NCBI RefSeq assembly: GCF_027942865.1
Contig: NC_134514.1
Coordinates: 15,361,965-15,425,964 of the forward strand
Length of the DNA stretch: 64,000 nucleotides
Reading direction: 5' to 3'
Origin: Odontesthes bonariensis
Taxonomy: Eukaryota; Chordata; Actinopteri; Atheriniformes; Atherinopsidae
The position numbers were made by a program, and so were the translations under genes. Every line of letters begins with the position of its first letter. Position 1 is the stretch's first letter. The notes under the pieces were generated by a model. The model worked only from the letters and a program-made list of their open reading frames with translations. It had not been told where the DNA came from and searched no databases. Positions 1 through 14,800 of this stretch are shown here, piece after piece.

Positions 1-3000
1 AATAGTTGCATAAATGCATCGAGTGGGTGTAAGTGTGATGCAGGTAGCAGGAGAGTTATTAAGCAAGAAAGGAAAGGTCACACATTACTCATCAATAATG
101 ACTGTAACATACCCTGTAAGGGCTTTAACACATTTGCCACATGATAGCTTAAAATATTCCCTTTTTTTAACACTTTTAACAGTATCTGGATCTCTGACTG
201 GGCTCAGAAGATGGGAAAAAAGAGAATCTAGACACTGACAAGTTGAGACATTTTTATTTTTCTCCATAAAATATTTTACATATATGGACAAAATGCTGTA
301 GAATATAATCACAGTGGTGTACATAAACAATGAAACCATGGTGGATGAAATTTCAAGAACATTCACCAAAATTGCTAAATTCCCAGCCCAGGCCAAAGAA
401 TGTTTGAGTCATCGAGCCAGCTCATCCATGCCATTACTGACAAGGTGAGTGTTTTACAGAACCACTCCTGTGGGAAAAGTTACTCCTCTTTTCAAGATGA
501 GTGGAAAGAAAAATGGACACACATTATATCTTCTGATACACTCTCCATCCTTTCCAAATACCTCTCCTCTTCTCATCAGGATCATGATCACCAAATGGAG
601 AATATTTAGCTCTGGGTTTCTACTGGAACGAATCTCTTGAATGCACGTACAATTTTCTGCATTGTAATTTAGGATCCAACAAGATTTGCTGGCCTATACA
701 CTTCTCACTGTGGGAATCATATATAAACCACAGGCACTGGTCCGATGAGAGAAGTGTTTGCTGCTCCAGAGAAATTGTGGATTGTTTTACTTTTCTTTTC
801 GCTTTAAACTATTGCATAAAACTTTCAAAAGTGCACTGTGTAATAACACCAGTTTAATTGTTTTGTTTTTTATGGTTCCCAAACTGACCAGATTTCAACA
901 ATATCTTTTTTATATGCATCTGGGAACAGGGGAGTTCACCTTTGATGTGCATTGTTGAATTCTCTATCATTTCCTGAGGTTAACAATGCAGCACTGTGAC
1001 CTTCGTCAATCCATTAGCTGAATGTTTGAACAGATACAATTGTAATACGTTATAAAGTCATTGGGGATTGCAGTCTGACTCATCTCTTCCTACTTTAGAC
1101 TTTTGAGCCTTGTAAATTTTGCTGTTTCTGGATGTATGAAGCACACAGATTTGTTACAGTGACAGCAAACTTGGCCAGTATTGACGACACGAAAAAATGG
1201 AGAATCTCATGGGTCTGTATGAGCTCACAGAGCCACATCCTTGACTCTGATGTCTTTCTGGCATAATCTGAGACCTCATGGGATCATTGACTATTGAAGG
1301 TTGATTTCATTTACAGATCCCTCACAGACAGACAATATTTTTAGTTATGAAAATAATAATGAAGAAAGCATGTCAGACTGAATTAACATTATAGGCAGAC
1401 CAAAAGGCAGGATACAACCTGGACTGGTCGATCACAGAGCCAATTGTAGGGAAAAAAATATCACGAGTAGCAATATTACATGGATTAGTTTATCCTTATC
1501 TATTCATGTTGCCTGTTCACTTTGTCTTTTTTGCAAAAAATTTAAAATATTTAAGGAATTCTATTAGGTCATCCAAGATAAACAGCTGCTGAAAATATCA
1601 TTCAAAAATCACCTTCCTGTAAAATAATATAACAATATTTCATCTGCCAGGTAAAAATTTATATTATAATAAATATAAATATTCTTGTAGGAGAGGACTG
1701 AATCCTCTCAGTGGGAAATCCTAAGAGCTTGATTGAGGGTAACTGAAAGTCTTTTCAAGAAAAAGAAGTCCGGTTGCCCTTATTCAGGCTCTTGGGATGA
1801 CAAGAATGACTCAGAATCTACACCGAAATATCTCAGTGGGTAAAGTACCCAAAAGCATTGCCATGCTGGCAAAATCCATAGTAAATCCTTTCATAAACAT
1901 GCTTTCTTCGTGTATTTATCTATAGGACTAATTTATATGGGGACAATGTGCCAATAAAGGTCAACACATGTAACATATGCAAAATATGCAACTTTCACTT
2001 TCTGCATCTGTTTGCTTAATTGAAAAAAGGAGAGCAGAGCAAACAGATATAAGGACAAACAGCCTGGAGTTGTTTTTAATTTCTTTTTGAAGGTTGATAT
2101 TAAAGACAGTGACCAGAGCAGTCAGTCTTGACAGTTGCACTTTGTTTCTGTTTTTATAACGTGTTGCAAATAATTACATAACTTTGGTTATTATAGCCAA
2201 CAATTTATGGTCGTCAAAATTCCATAGATGAGGTTGTATAAACATATTTAGAGATGCTTTTGCAACTAGGGGACAGAAAGCAGTGCTAATCTGGCAGAGC
2301 CAAGCTTCTAAGCAGAGATGACAAGGAAACTGCAACAAGTGCCAAAAAGATGGATCTAAATAGTTCAGTATTCCAAAGTAATTACATCCCTTTGCCAGGG
2401 ACCTTTGACAGATTCAGGAAATGAAACTGACTTATTGGGGTCCCGATGGTTCCAAAGGCAACAAAAGTCTCTGCAGCACCTACTTTGTATGTCAAAAGGC
2501 TGTAATCCCACGAAAAAGCATTGTCTCTCTCATGTTAACAGAGAGAACATGAATACATGCATCTGATGATTTGAAATCACAGTGATTTACTTTAGAAACA
2601 CTGGGGAAAACACACCAAATTAATCAAGCCATGCAACTGTTTACTTCAACATATCTAATAATCATTCATTTTAAGTCAAAGCATTGGGAATACAGATAAT
2701 TTTTTATGGTGTTTTTCTACAGACTGTATTAATAAACTAACACATTCAGAGCTACCGAAACTTTCAATATGACAGTGATAGTGTCAAATAAGAAGAGCAT
2801 GAATTCAGAATGACATTAGAATCAGGTAACGTCATCCAAAAATATTGTCAGTTTACATTTCATCTAAGTCTATATTAGAACTCTGAAATCTGACATAACA
2901 TTTTATGAATTAATTATTTCTTTTTGAGTCAACAAGAATTTATACATGATGCAAATGTACATTTATTAAAAAAATCTACAAAATCTCAGTTTTGCCCCCT

Positions 3001-4329
3001 GGATGGGTGTACGCCTTGTAATGTTTGCAAGTAAGCAAACCCAACAACAGATGTCTTGTTCACCTAATGTACAGCCTGTTTCCTTTTATCACCTCTTTTA
3101 TTTTCAGAACGTCTTCATTTTTACATGGTAATGAAAAGCGCAAGCATTTTTGTCATGGTCTTTTTCAAGCAACTGAAAGCTGTTGTTCATTAATGACATT
3201 CTCTTTCACTAAATCAACTCACACATGTTTTCAGCATGGTGTATGTGCAGTTGAAAGAGAACTGTGATACATTAAGGACTGACTGCAGGACTTTGACATC
3301 CTCTAACAGCTCAAATTGAATGCACTGTATTTACTGGGTCCATTAGAGCTCAAAGGACCATTAGGCTCGGAAATATTGTGAAATATTAAAGAGAGGAGGG
3401 GACATTTTAGTTTACACGGTGCTGAGCCAGCCAGCCCATGTTCTCTGGCACTACACTAGCAATATGCTGTACGTTTATAATGTCTATGGATGTAACTTCT
3501 GAGGTCACTGAGAGTTAAGATGGCTACACATGACTGGAAGTTTTTCAGTGCACAGCAGCGGCCTTTGTGCTTTTGCACATGAATATCCCTCAGCCCTTGC
3601 AAAAAAAAACTGAAAAAAACCTCATAATGTGCACCACTGAGTCTTGTGAAACCAGCCAGATCACAAGCTTTTGACCAATTCTGTCATGTGTACTGTTCTA
3701 TTTCTCAAATACTATGGTACTATCTTTGTCCTCACATCAACTGCTGAGGGGTAACACATACTGTTTGGTACAACATAATCAGGTACAAAAACTGTATGCA
3801 AAGAAAATCTTCATTTTAAAAAAGTAGAAAGTAGTCGTGTGTATCAAATGTTTAAATTGTTTGAATATAGAAATGAATTCGAATTAATAAAACTGCTAAC
3901 TTGCAAATTTGTTTTGTGGCTTTCCCATTGTGAATTTGGTCCAATTCATTCGTGTGAAAGAGTTCTAGAATCTGGAGTGCAGGACTGGCCTTTTAGTGTT
4001 GGGTTGCTTTGGTAACCTGATCACTGCAATCAGAGGGATAAACAAAGCAGTAAACACATGAGTTTACAAGTCATTTAAACGACAGTGTGTATTTCTGGCA
4101 TGCTTACACATACCACAATGAAATCAGACACATTCACATGCACAAACATGCTTGTGCATACGGCACATCAACCACCGGCCTCATAAACAAAGCACAGGCA
4201 TAAACATACAACGACCCTTTTCCCATATCTCCAACAGGGATGGTTGGAGATGGTTTGACAGTCTGATGACACAAAATTATTAAATCGGGGGAGGAGCAAA
4301 AATAAAGTGAAAAAAGATATAAGCTACAC
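1..4329. other. intergenic DNA, no gene recognised
   Basis: AT-rich teleost intergenic sequence. Open frames here are short (the longest about 100 codons, on the minus strand at 85-396), lack recognisable domains and are not joined by convincing splice sites. I see no RNA gene or clear mobile element. Distal regulatory sequence cannot be excluded without conservation data. Confidence 0.6.
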
Positions 4330-4563
4330 TAATTAAAGTTTAAAAGTTTTATTTTTCATTCCCCCTGCAGTAAAAATAACTGGCAAATTGTCATAAACTG
4401 AGTCACAAGTTCCTGGCAGCTCTGAAGCAGGGCTGCATGAAAAAAGACGTAAAGAAAGGAGGGGAAAGAGGAAAGAAATTACTAGGATTCTATTACCTCC
4501 AGTGTGAACACTGTTCACTAACAATGGCAATAAAACGAATTCTGATTCTGATTCTGATTCTGA
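4330..4563 (+). mobile_element. probable LINE 3' end with TTCTGA-repeat tail
   Basis: The segment ends in about five tandem copies of a TTCTGA hexamer (about 4539-4563), directly after an AATAAAAC stretch. A short hexamer array at the 3' end is the usual tail of teleost CR1/L2-type LINEs. The body upstream (about 4330-4538) carries no coding sequence, so this would be a severely 5'-truncated copy. Its left boundary is a guess, and I found no target-site duplication. Confidence 0.4.
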
Positions 4564-7500
4564 TTTAATCGTTGCATTTCCTTATTATGTAATAAATTAG
4601 GAGTTGAACAGTTAAGCTGGAGCTTTATTTGCAACCTGAACATATGTGAGGTGTACACAGATAGACATGAATGGACCGAAGCCACTTCTCACAGATCAAC
4701 ATGTGCATTCTATCAAAAGGTTTCTGTTGCCATTTCTGTTCCATCGTCTATAAACTTCCCCATTTTTTTCAAAGAGCTTGGCTGTCGAGGACATTTGTAA
4801 AAATGTCTCTTTGGGTGACTCATTAGCTCTTGCAAAACAGCAAATGTCTCACAGCGTAACTTATAGTGTGTGTGACAAGTCTCTAGTGATCTATAATTAT
4901 TGTGTTGTGCATTTCAGACATTCCTATAGACATATCAGAAAATGCAGAGTAAAACCAGCCCAGGTCAGAGTTAAAAGGTATAATCATGACCCTCAACAAG
5001 CAAACCAGGTTTCTTATTGAGAGGTCGATGTACACATGTATCATTTAGTCCCTCCAAAAAGGTTTAAATAATTCCTGCTTTAGCAAAGAGACAACTATGC
5101 TTCTTGCTTTCTGCAAAGTTTTACTACATGGTGACTTTATGTGAAAAACAAAATGATGGCAATAATGACTGAATTACTAATGAAGTTACAGTATGGAAGG
5201 AGATTTTGTCAACAGAGCTGACAAGAGCTTGTAAATGTATAATATGTTCATTTGAAGGTGAACAAAAAATGGAAACATGTGTACGCTCTTATCTGGCAGC
5301 AGTGTTACTTCGTGGCACAAACGTTTGTTGACAATGACAAACCGATGACTAACACTCTAAAAACAATAAAAAAACAGCCAACATCAAAATGTTTTCAAAA
5401 AGCCCCCACAAGCTACAAGCCTTCAGTCCCATGAGTGCATTATCAAAAAGCTGACGTAACACAAGACCGGACAGAAAAATGCACAAGCACCACATCTGCA
5501 AAAGATACGAACGGCAGTAACAACTTTTAGCATTATCTTTCAGTCCTTTCTAAACTCACTTCTTACTCATGAGGCAAAATACATCTGGTTGTCTTTTGTC
5601 TTAGTCATGAAACTAACCCTAAAAAAAATTGCAATGGGAAGATCTGAGTGATCTCAGAGCTGCAAAGCAACGATCCATCATAAACTCATTGAGCGGCCCG
5701 CTAAGAATCTCCAGCATTCTGTTGCTATTGCCAAAAACTCTTTTCACTATCACTTTGATTTATGTTTGGTGACACATATGACACAGTCAGTTACATTTTT
5801 GTAAGTCAGCTATGCCAATGCCAAAGAGTTTAAAAGGGTTCTGAAGTCCAGTGTCATTTCTCGTTAAGAGTATAACCAAGTCCATATTTACCTACAGCTG
5901 AGCAGAAATGTCAGCAACACATATCTTCTCCAGCACTGAACCTCACTTAAAGGTCCCTGGCCCACAAATCAAAGGTGCTTAGGGAGGGTGTAAATTCACT
6001 CATAGGCAGATTAGATACATGAGTAATTATTTCTAATTATGTGATTATCTAAAACACACTTGCAGACACACAGGTATGCTTTTATCTAAATGTGAAATAC
6101 TGTAAAGGCACAGAGAGGATACTTTATAAGTTTATTAGTTTATATATAAACACACTCAGGTTTGGTATTCGGTATTGGTTGATAATTGTACTTGAAGTTT
6201 TTATTCACTTTACTCAAATCCTGACTTTTTATTCTAGTTATAACTATTACAAATCAATCAACAAGACTAGAATACTTCAATAAATACACTGATTGCTCCA
6301 GTTAACCCTTTGGCCTGCTTGATGATACTATTTGTGACCTTTACGTTTTTTTGACACTACGGGCATTAAGCTAGGAAACGAATTTCATGCTCAAATTAGT
6401 ACTTTGTAGCAAAATAGTGAGAACTGTATTTGAGAACAGCCAGAAAAAAAGAAAGAAAGAAAGCAGAAAGTATGTAGTAGAAAAATAAGTAAGGCATAAA
6501 ATAGACGCACTCATACAGGAACAAAGTTGTCCACATATGTCAACACACATGACTGTGATTATAGCTTCTGAGGAAATTAATAACAGAGTATTAAGCTCTC
6601 TAACAAAAGGTCAGTGCCCTACAGACCACAGATCAGGAGTTTGTTCCTTCGATTTCCAAATGATCGTCTCATAGGCGGATGAAACTTAGAATCTGTGGCG
6701 CACAAGAAAAAGGAGCTCATTTGATCAAGCACTTGATCAATCATTTCTTTCCAGTCAAAGCTTTTTGATGTCAAATAATAGATAGCTTTCTCTTGGGGTA
6801 TTTCACTTATTGCAGTCAATCTGGAGGGTAACAGCCTTTTTAATTTTATGGCAAATCTTTCATTAAAATCATTAAAACTTGTTACAACAGAACACATCTA
6901 TCATGTCACATTGTCATGATTATCAAGCCATGATCATATTAATGAATGTTGGATGTTCACTGGCAGAAGCAAACGATCATCCTCCATTTGTAAGAAATCA
7001 CTTTCATCTCTTTATCTCCTTCCCAAATAAATCTCAATAAAGTGCATCCACAATGTTATACGATATGTTTGACAGCTCTCAACACCGTGATAGGGCAAGA
7101 TAAAAAAAGCACCTGACATTCTTGACTGAGCCACATACTTTCTTAGCTGCCATGTCATGACTCTAAAAGCCAGAGGTCTCATCAGACTCACAGCAGACAA
7201 CTGTTTACATGTGTGACTAATGTTACACTGGTCAGACGTGTCAAGAGAAAGGGCCTCCTTCACATCAGTACTGTTGAGAATCATGAAACTTGAGTCAGAG
7301 TGTGTGAGAGTGAAATAAAAGAATAAAATTTTAGGGGACTGCTTTAAAGCTCAAAAGAACACAGACGCACACCATGCTACATATACACACAAAAGGACTA
7401 TACTCAATCAAATTCTAAATAGAATAATATACTATACTTGTTTTGTGAAAACATGGCACAGTTGAGACTTATTGTAATCGTTTATAACATCATAAACTAT

Positions 7501-10205
7501 GGGACAATGAGAAAACAGATGACAGCTAATACCATGAGTACAAAATCAGCTCAAGCTGAACAAATGGGCTGAGCAATAACGACTGACAAAGCCACTGCTG
7601 GGCAACTCCTGAAATCACAATCAAATCCAATTCTCATAAAGATCTAAATAAAAATAGCTAGCCTTTCCTTTCCATGCAACAGACAGGAACATGGATTGAT
7701 AGCTTCCAGACCAAGCTGGTCTGGAAAAACAGAAACAAACTGCAACTGCCAAGGTTGACTGCTCTGGTCATTGTCTATTACATCAACCTTCAGAACTAAA
7801 TAAAAAACAACTCCAGGCTATTTTTCCCTTTGTCTGTTTTTTCTTTTTTTCAAATTCTAAATGTGGACTAAGACAACAAAATAGTTGTTGCATCCATTTA
7901 GTCACTCTTTAAGTTACTATGATGCCTAATACTTCTCTATCTACTGTAAACTCTTAAAGAGCCAGTGTCTGTTTGTGTACAGCTCTTATTTGCAAGCCAT
8001 ATATTTTAATATATACATAGAATATTCTGTCATTTGAAACTGAAGATAAACTATGTGCCAGTTGACAGAGATGTAGTGATAAAGAGTTTCTAAAATTGCA
8101 TATGGTTTTGAAATCACAAACGCATACAAATAGCTGTAAATATAGAAAAGAAGTCCATAAACTGTGCTGGATTAAAGAAAAGAAGTTGACATAAGTATAT
8201 AAGTTACTATTTCCCAAAGTGTTCTTTTCCTGTAATTCACCTCCAATAGAAAAGGGACCCCAGTCATAACCAACCAGTGTGAGTAACTGAAGAGAATGCT
8301 GTGTGTCCACAGATTCCTCAGAGCCTACCAGCAAGCTGTGATATTTAACAGCCAACCTGTTCCTCAACACTCCGTGACACTCACATTTAAAGTAGAGAGA
8401 AGGGAGCAACATCATAGCAGAAGCATTTATGCAGCATTTCCTTGAGTCATTTGTATCCAAACACAGGGACCAAGCATTATGCAGAATCAAAATCAATCCA
8501 AAAAAAAGAGAGACTTCTATTTTCCAACAAGAACATTTTAAGTACTCTAGTCTGAAAACTAATACAACTGCCCTTGTAGAGCTCCATCATCTGGAGTGCA
8601 TTAAAGTAAAAATGGAAACAGTTTTGTTGGCCAGAAAATAAATGGACCGTATTCAACTGCGATCAGCAGAATCACAAACAAACAAATCATATTGTTCTGT
8701 CCACGTAGCCTATGCACATGCAAACAGGCACTTATAAAACCTGTTGGAAGCTATGCGTGCCCCATCATCTCTTCCCCTCAGCCCTCTAATCCTCTTATCG
8801 CTGCAAGTTTCCATCTCAAGAGGCTTAACTCCTCAGTTATAATGATGACTTGGATCAAGACATAATTAACTGTACTATGTGTCTGCCTCAAAGAAAAAGT
8901 CTGCTCTGCTAGCAGGTTAAACCCACTTTGACTGGGGTAGGCAATAAATCCTGAATAATTGAATTAGGTTCAGTTTGCATAAGATTAATTGTCAGAGATG
9001 AGAACAGAGCCCCATTAACTCCAGTCAGTGAAGAAGTCAGGGTGTAAATCAAGTGTGCAACTTCCAAGAATACAGATTTAATATTCCTGTATCTCATTTG
9101 AGATAATTACAAGGGTATACAAGACAAACTTCTAGAGTCTAAAGGACAAAAGTGACATATTACAAAGAATATAGCAAAAAGTGAACCAGCTGCTGAATTC
9201 CAAAAACAATCAAAACATAATTTATTAGTAACAGCTTGATCATTTGTTACTCTTTCTGCATAAGTGAGCAATCAATTTAGCTGTTCTTAAGTGTATTGAA
9301 GGTTATCTGCCCAGTATTTTCTTTTTTTGTGTGTCCTCTGTTAATAAGAAAACTTAATTACTCAGTTCCACTGGATTCCTGAAGGTTTACGCTGTGGTCA
9401 TTAACGGGCTTCTCTGCAAATGTGATACCGTTCATGTGCAACGGTTCGTTTATATGAGGGTTTGTGTGTGCATACATGCGTCTCCCGAATAAGTAAATGT
9501 TTGTTTCTTTGTTTGTTTCACTGTGTGGATGTGGTGAAGCAGCAACTTTATGGCAAAAACACACATAAAGTCGGTCTGAGCTGGGTTAACAATAAGTAGT
9601 GTTTACAAAAATGTCGATGGGAACAGTTAAATCAAATCATTTACAAACAGTCAATTTTGAGCCCATTTTATGAGAAAACTTGAAAATTGAAAACATTGTC
9701 TTGCTGATAAGGAAACGCATTTCCGTGATGTGATCAAAGGAAAAAGAAGACACAAAGTAAAAATTCTAATTTAGTGTTTCAAAACATTTTGAAGTAGCAA
9801 AGTAAATATCTCAAAATTTAAAAATACCAAAACAGAAGTTTGAGAAAATGAATCAGATTTTTGAGATTATACCTTTAAAATTTTTTAGTTTGTACCTTAA
9901 AATCATGACTTAGTCCTTAAAATTATGACTCAGTTGATACTTAGTGGTCAAAATGTTATAAATCAGAATTATGGTAAAGAATTATGGCATCTTTTTTCAT
10001 CATCACAGATCAAAAATGGGCTTCAATACACAGATTAATTAAGGACCATTTGATGGTACGGAAATGGGCTGCATGTAAAAAAAACAGGACATTTGGGGAG
10101 TTATTTACAACAATATAACAAAAGACCTTTGAAGTTAGTGTTTCAGATTCACAGTTTTAGCTATAGCTATAACACCAATATATATATATATCAATTTTTT
10201 TTAAT
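4564..10205. other. intergenic DNA, no gene recognised
   Basis: No coding exon could be supported. A minus-strand frame of 180 codons at 7954-8496 has no recognisable domain and a composition expected by chance. One small local repeat at 9895-9934 is listed separately. Confidence 0.6.
9895..9934. repeat. two tandem 20-bp units
   Basis: Two adjacent 20-bp units (9895-9914 and 9915-9934) differ at two positions and share the pattern CCTTAAAATYATGACTYAGT. Similar AT-rich motifs lie just upstream, so this may be the remainder of a decayed minisatellite. Confidence 0.6.
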
Positions 10206-10362
10206 GTTTTTGAATGTCGCCCTGTGATGGACTGGCGGCCTGTCCAGGGTGTACCCCGCCTCTTGCCCAGTGACCGCTGGGATAGGCTCCAGCCCCCCCA
10301 CGACCCGACCCGACGGATTCAGCGAGTATAGAAAATGGATGGATGGATGGTTTTTGAATGTC
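10206..10362 (+). mobile_element. 5'-truncated L2-tail retroposon (LINE/SINE) with perfect TSD
   Basis: The 131-bp body (10219-10349) is the widespread teleost L2-type 3' tail. It holds the CTGTGATGGACTGGCGGCCTG-type and GGGATAGGCTCCAGC segments and ends in a GGAT repeat. The same 13 bases, GTTTTTGAATGTC, occur at 10206-10218 before the body and at 10350-10362 after it, which is a direct target-site duplication. The insertion is on the + strand. It could be the 3' end of an L2 LINE or of a SINE that borrowed the L2 tail, as African cichlid AFC SINEs do. No tRNA-like head is visible. Confidence 0.85.
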
Positions 10363-11767
10363 CAACATTCTATGTGCACAGAGCGGTGGGTGACTGATTT
10401 GCTGTATTTATCAAAAGGAAAAACTGAACATACACAAAACCAGAGGAATCACAAGCCCATTTTATGTCAGTGAAGGAAATAAATAGGTATTTCTATAATC
10501 AGTAACAGATTTGGTCTAACACTATTATGGCTTAGTGGTGCTTTTTATCTGTGTGAACTTTCCAGTAATTTTGGGGTGCTTACAAGCTCCGAGCACTTTT
10601 CATACTTTGTCTAAATTGAATCGTGAACTATTTACTGACAAACAAAATCACAAGCAAAAGGTTGATAAATCACACAGAAATTCTTACTGAATTTGTGATG
10701 CTGATTAAAAACCTATGTACCTCGGAAACTTAAACAAGTACGTCAAAGATTATTGTCTAAGCAGCAATTAATGGTTCTAATTTGTTCCCCAATACTTCAA
10801 GTTAAGGAGTAATTCTGTGTTTGTCTTGGCTTTCAGCTTTCCATCAGATGAGTGGTATTTCACGCAAGCCGCCTCCCTGAGTAGTTCATAGTTGGCGTTG
10901 CTCTGGGATTGCATTACAGCTGAGTGCAGGGGGCGGAGGAGACTAAAGTGTGCTGCAGGCACTCACTCACACAGAAAATACTCTAGCCCCAGATCTGTTC
11001 TTCAGACACTGTGCACTCATCTAAGGGATCAAACTGGAGAACTATTCCAAGTGAATGTGGACTTGAAGCAATTTCATCTGGACTTCTGCATTGCAACATG
11101 TGCAGCAAGCCCATTTTCTGCAGCTGTTTAACGTGTGGTGAGGGAAACTGTACAAAATGCATTTTCTTTCAGGACTTAAGTGTTTTTGCAAAGTTTTGCA
11201 TGGGTATGCAATTTATCTCATTTTCATGTGTTTTGCATGTACTTCTGCATGGTAAATATCTCAGTAAATATCTATATTTTTTATGAGAGTGATGCTGACT
11301 TGAATGCAATGAAGTTAATTTTGTCAAATAAGCTTAAATACATTTCAATTTTTTTTCTTTATAGTTTTTTTTTTTACACACATTAAGATTGTTTCCCCCA
11401 AAGCTTGTGAACAGCTTAATATAAAATGGGAAGCTTTGCTATTCAACCTCACAACATTTTATACAAATAAGGCTAAATCAATGAGTCAATAAGTTTAGAT
11501 GACGAGTGCAGTATTTTAATTTTTCTAAAAAAAAATGTATGTTTAGTCATTTCAAAACCTTTAAAAAGCATAAACTGTCATACTGCAACAATCATCTTTC
11601 TATACTTCTTGTACTTCATGATATATTTGTGTGGTGATGCTTACGACTTTATACATTTTACATGAGACAGTGAATGTCACAGCGTCACATTAGTACTTTC
11701 ACTTTAGTAAAGGATGTGACTACTTTCTCGGGAGAAATGCCTCAACGTGTCCTCCCCCTCTCATCAG
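10363..11767 (+). promoter_or_regulatory. igsf10 upstream region, probable promoter and 5' non-coding exon
   Basis: A pyrimidine tract ending in AG at 11766-11767 looks like a 3' splice site, so the first coding exon probably begins at 11768 and an untranslated exon lies upstream. A GC-box-like GGGGGCGGAG occurs near 10929, followed by sequence without long open frames and a GTGAGG-type donor candidate near 11138. These would fit a promoter and a 5' untranslated exon around 10.93-11.14 kb. That placement is inference; transcript data would be needed. Confidence 0.3.
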
Positions 11768-11833
11768 GTGGGTTTCATTAATGGCTGCGATCAAAGAGTA
11801 GCATCCTGTCCTGAAGCCTCGTCTCCGTGCACG

Positions 11834-14800
11834 ATGAGTGTGTGTGCCTGCAGAGCTTCATACCTGCGGAGGTGGTTGCTGAGCGCACTGTTGATCCTGG
11901 CTGCTGTGCAGCCCTCGAGTGCTGACTGTCCCAATTCATGCGTCTGCCACGTTAGGGCTGAAGTGCACTGCACCTTCAGATACCTGACCGCAATACCTGA
12001 CCACTTCCCACCAGCTGTGGAAAGAATCAACCTCGGGTAAGTGATCCAGCTTTTAGCAGATTGTACAACTGCGTTCTCTGGGGAAGAATAATTATACCAC
12101 ATATTATATTTAAGCCACGGACTATAAGCAGTCAAAACACTAAGATTACAAAGAAACTACTGTTAGCTACTATATTTCTAGAAAGGCAGTTACTGGTAGT
12201 AAAATAAGCATCTGGCTTAGACTTAAATAGATGTTTAGATTGACTGAATAGTGTGACTAAAATGTGCAGCAACTTGCACAATAGCCAACGCTTTCTCGAG
12301 TGAACAGCTATCTAAACAACTAACCGAGACAAAATATTCTTTCCTCCTTTTTTTCTTCTTTTTTTCTTGCTCACACTTACACATAAATACATCCATACCT
12401 ACAGCACACTTGCCACTCAGGTTTGGCTACTGCTAGCAGATGTGGTTCAGTCACCTTATCCACTTGTCTGGTGGTGGTAAAAGATTTTGTTCTATTTTTG
12501 TTTTGTATTAATTGACTCTAAAACCTTGTGTTAGTTTTATTAGTAAAGTAATACACGTCCGCAGTGCTCACCCACAGGTGTTTTCATTTTGTTTTGCCTG
12601 ATTAGACCTCCTTTTAAGATGTCACTGAGCCAGAAAAGAGCATTTTCACAAGAGGCAAGGAACAGACATTATGACTTAGCTTTGGCAGATTTACACAAGT
12701 GTAATGAGCTATTTTAGCTGTATAATAATTCCCTCAAGGAGCGTCAGATCTGAAGACAAGCTATGGCTTCCTTGGGCAAGGATAGCATCACCACTGTTAT
12801 TAGTAACACCTGTGCTTTGTCGGTTGTGACAAGTTGATACATGTCATAAAAAACATGATCGGAAGTTAAAAATAGTTGCCCTGTTCTCTCCTGAAATGAA
12901 TTTGAAGTTGACTTTAGTGTTATTACACCCTCAGGGTTATGTAGTCTTGTACAGTCCTGCCTCATATTGCTTGTTTGAGAGGTAAAACTCAGATTTTTAT
13001 ACAATCAGGCAGTTCAACTTCCGCCTCTAACACAAAATACTGTACTTTTACTGAACAGCTCATATATGTTAAAAGTAAATGGACAGCTATGAAGTGATTT
13101 CATTCATATGATGTTAGAGATACAAAACTGTTGTAGAGTATTAGTGAGAAGGGATTTTGTCACATGTAGAAAACAGATTTCAAAGGGATTTATACTTGAG
13201 TATAAATCTTCTGTCGCTGGGACCAGCAACAAGTCCAAATGTGTCCCTATTAACCCTCGCCTACATTCACCTACAGGGGTGTTTTCACCTATTTTTCTAA
13301 TAAGACCTCTTCTTATTACCATATATATGGTAAGGCTGTAAGAATTACGGTGACGTTATTAATTGACATTATTAATTGTTAACCTTCAAAAATTTCCCAA
13401 CCTTCTGAGCAGAAATATTGAGTACTTCAATACCCTTGTGTGGTGGTTCAGGACCTTTAATGAGATACTTGTTTGCTAACATTTGTATTTCGTAAATCTA
13501 CAAATTCAGTCATACTGATGATCATTAGGACAATTTAATGTCTCTTTTTCATTTCTGTGCTTTCAGGTACAACGGTATAACTGTCTTGAGAGAGAATGAT
13601 CTTTCAAGCCTTGAGAAGTTGGAGCTGTTTATGGTGCACAGCAACACTATACACAGCATTGAAGACAGAGCTTTCCAAGACCTCAAGTCATTACAGGTAA
13701 AGTCATGTGTCAGTCTTTTATGGTCCGATTACAGTACTGGAAAATCAAAAGTATATTGGTGTATGACAAGCCTTCAGAAAATGCATGGTTCAGTTCAGTA
13801 CGAGTGCATGATGACATAGATATCAAGAAAGTGCATCAACTGTATATAAGTAGGTTTTGTGTGCTTCTTATTTACTGTTAATGAGAGATGAGAATTTTTG
13901 ACATTCTTGCAATTTTATTTAGTCTTGATAATGTTCATTTCAGGAACAAGTTGAAAATTTATTTAAGATAATATGATTACTAGGATTAAGTAAACACCTT
14001 TGCTATCAAATGGACTATGGAATGAAACATTCTGTGATCTAAACTTTCTTCTTACTCCACGAAAGCTGCTTCTTCACTTAGAATCACTAATAGACTCCAC
14101 ACCATATGGAGACACCTTTTTTTAAAAATAAAGTACACGTAACAGCATCTGTGCATTTTTTGTTTTATCCATGTTGCCAGCTAACATTCTTCAAAATAAA
14201 ATTATTTTTTGCTTTACATTTGGATTTATATCAGTTCAGAAATCCTAAGACTTATGTAGAACTATGATGTAACTGTAAAGCAATGATAAGCAGCTGAACA
14301 CAATCCAGCACATTTGCATCACAAATCACAGACTTGCAGACTGGAGTTATTTCAGTTCCTCTCAGAGACAGAGTTCCAAGCACCACAAGCTTCAGAAAAA
14401 AACTGTTACCGTAGAGCTTTTTGTTTTCCACTTTTTTTTTTCACTTACTTTTTCTAAACAATGATCTCAAGATTATTGGCACTTTTTCAGACTAGATAAA
14501 CAGTTTGAAGACAATAATTACATTTTTGTGTATTTACATCACAGTCATGAATCATTACTGTTTTAACAAACTTTTCTCTCGCAGGTCCTGAAACTGTCAC
14601 ACAATAAAGTAAAGGAAATCAACAAAGAGACATTCAAAGGCCTGGACAGTCTGCTGAGACTCCACATAGACCACAACCACGTTGAGTTTATCAACCCAGA
14701 GGCTTTCTACGGCCTGACAAACTTGCAACTGGTCAATCTGGAGGGCAACCACCTTCAGCAGCTCCACCCAGACACATTCATCACACTGAGACACAGCCAG

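Noticed and set aside
85-396. 103-codon minus-strand open frame at the left edge with a hydrophobic start
   Set aside because: No family recognised and no supporting exon structure; hydrophobic runs are common in translated AT-rich sequence.
7954-8496. 180-codon minus-strand open frame
   Set aside because: No recognisable domain, composition as expected by chance in AT-rich DNA, and no splice partners.
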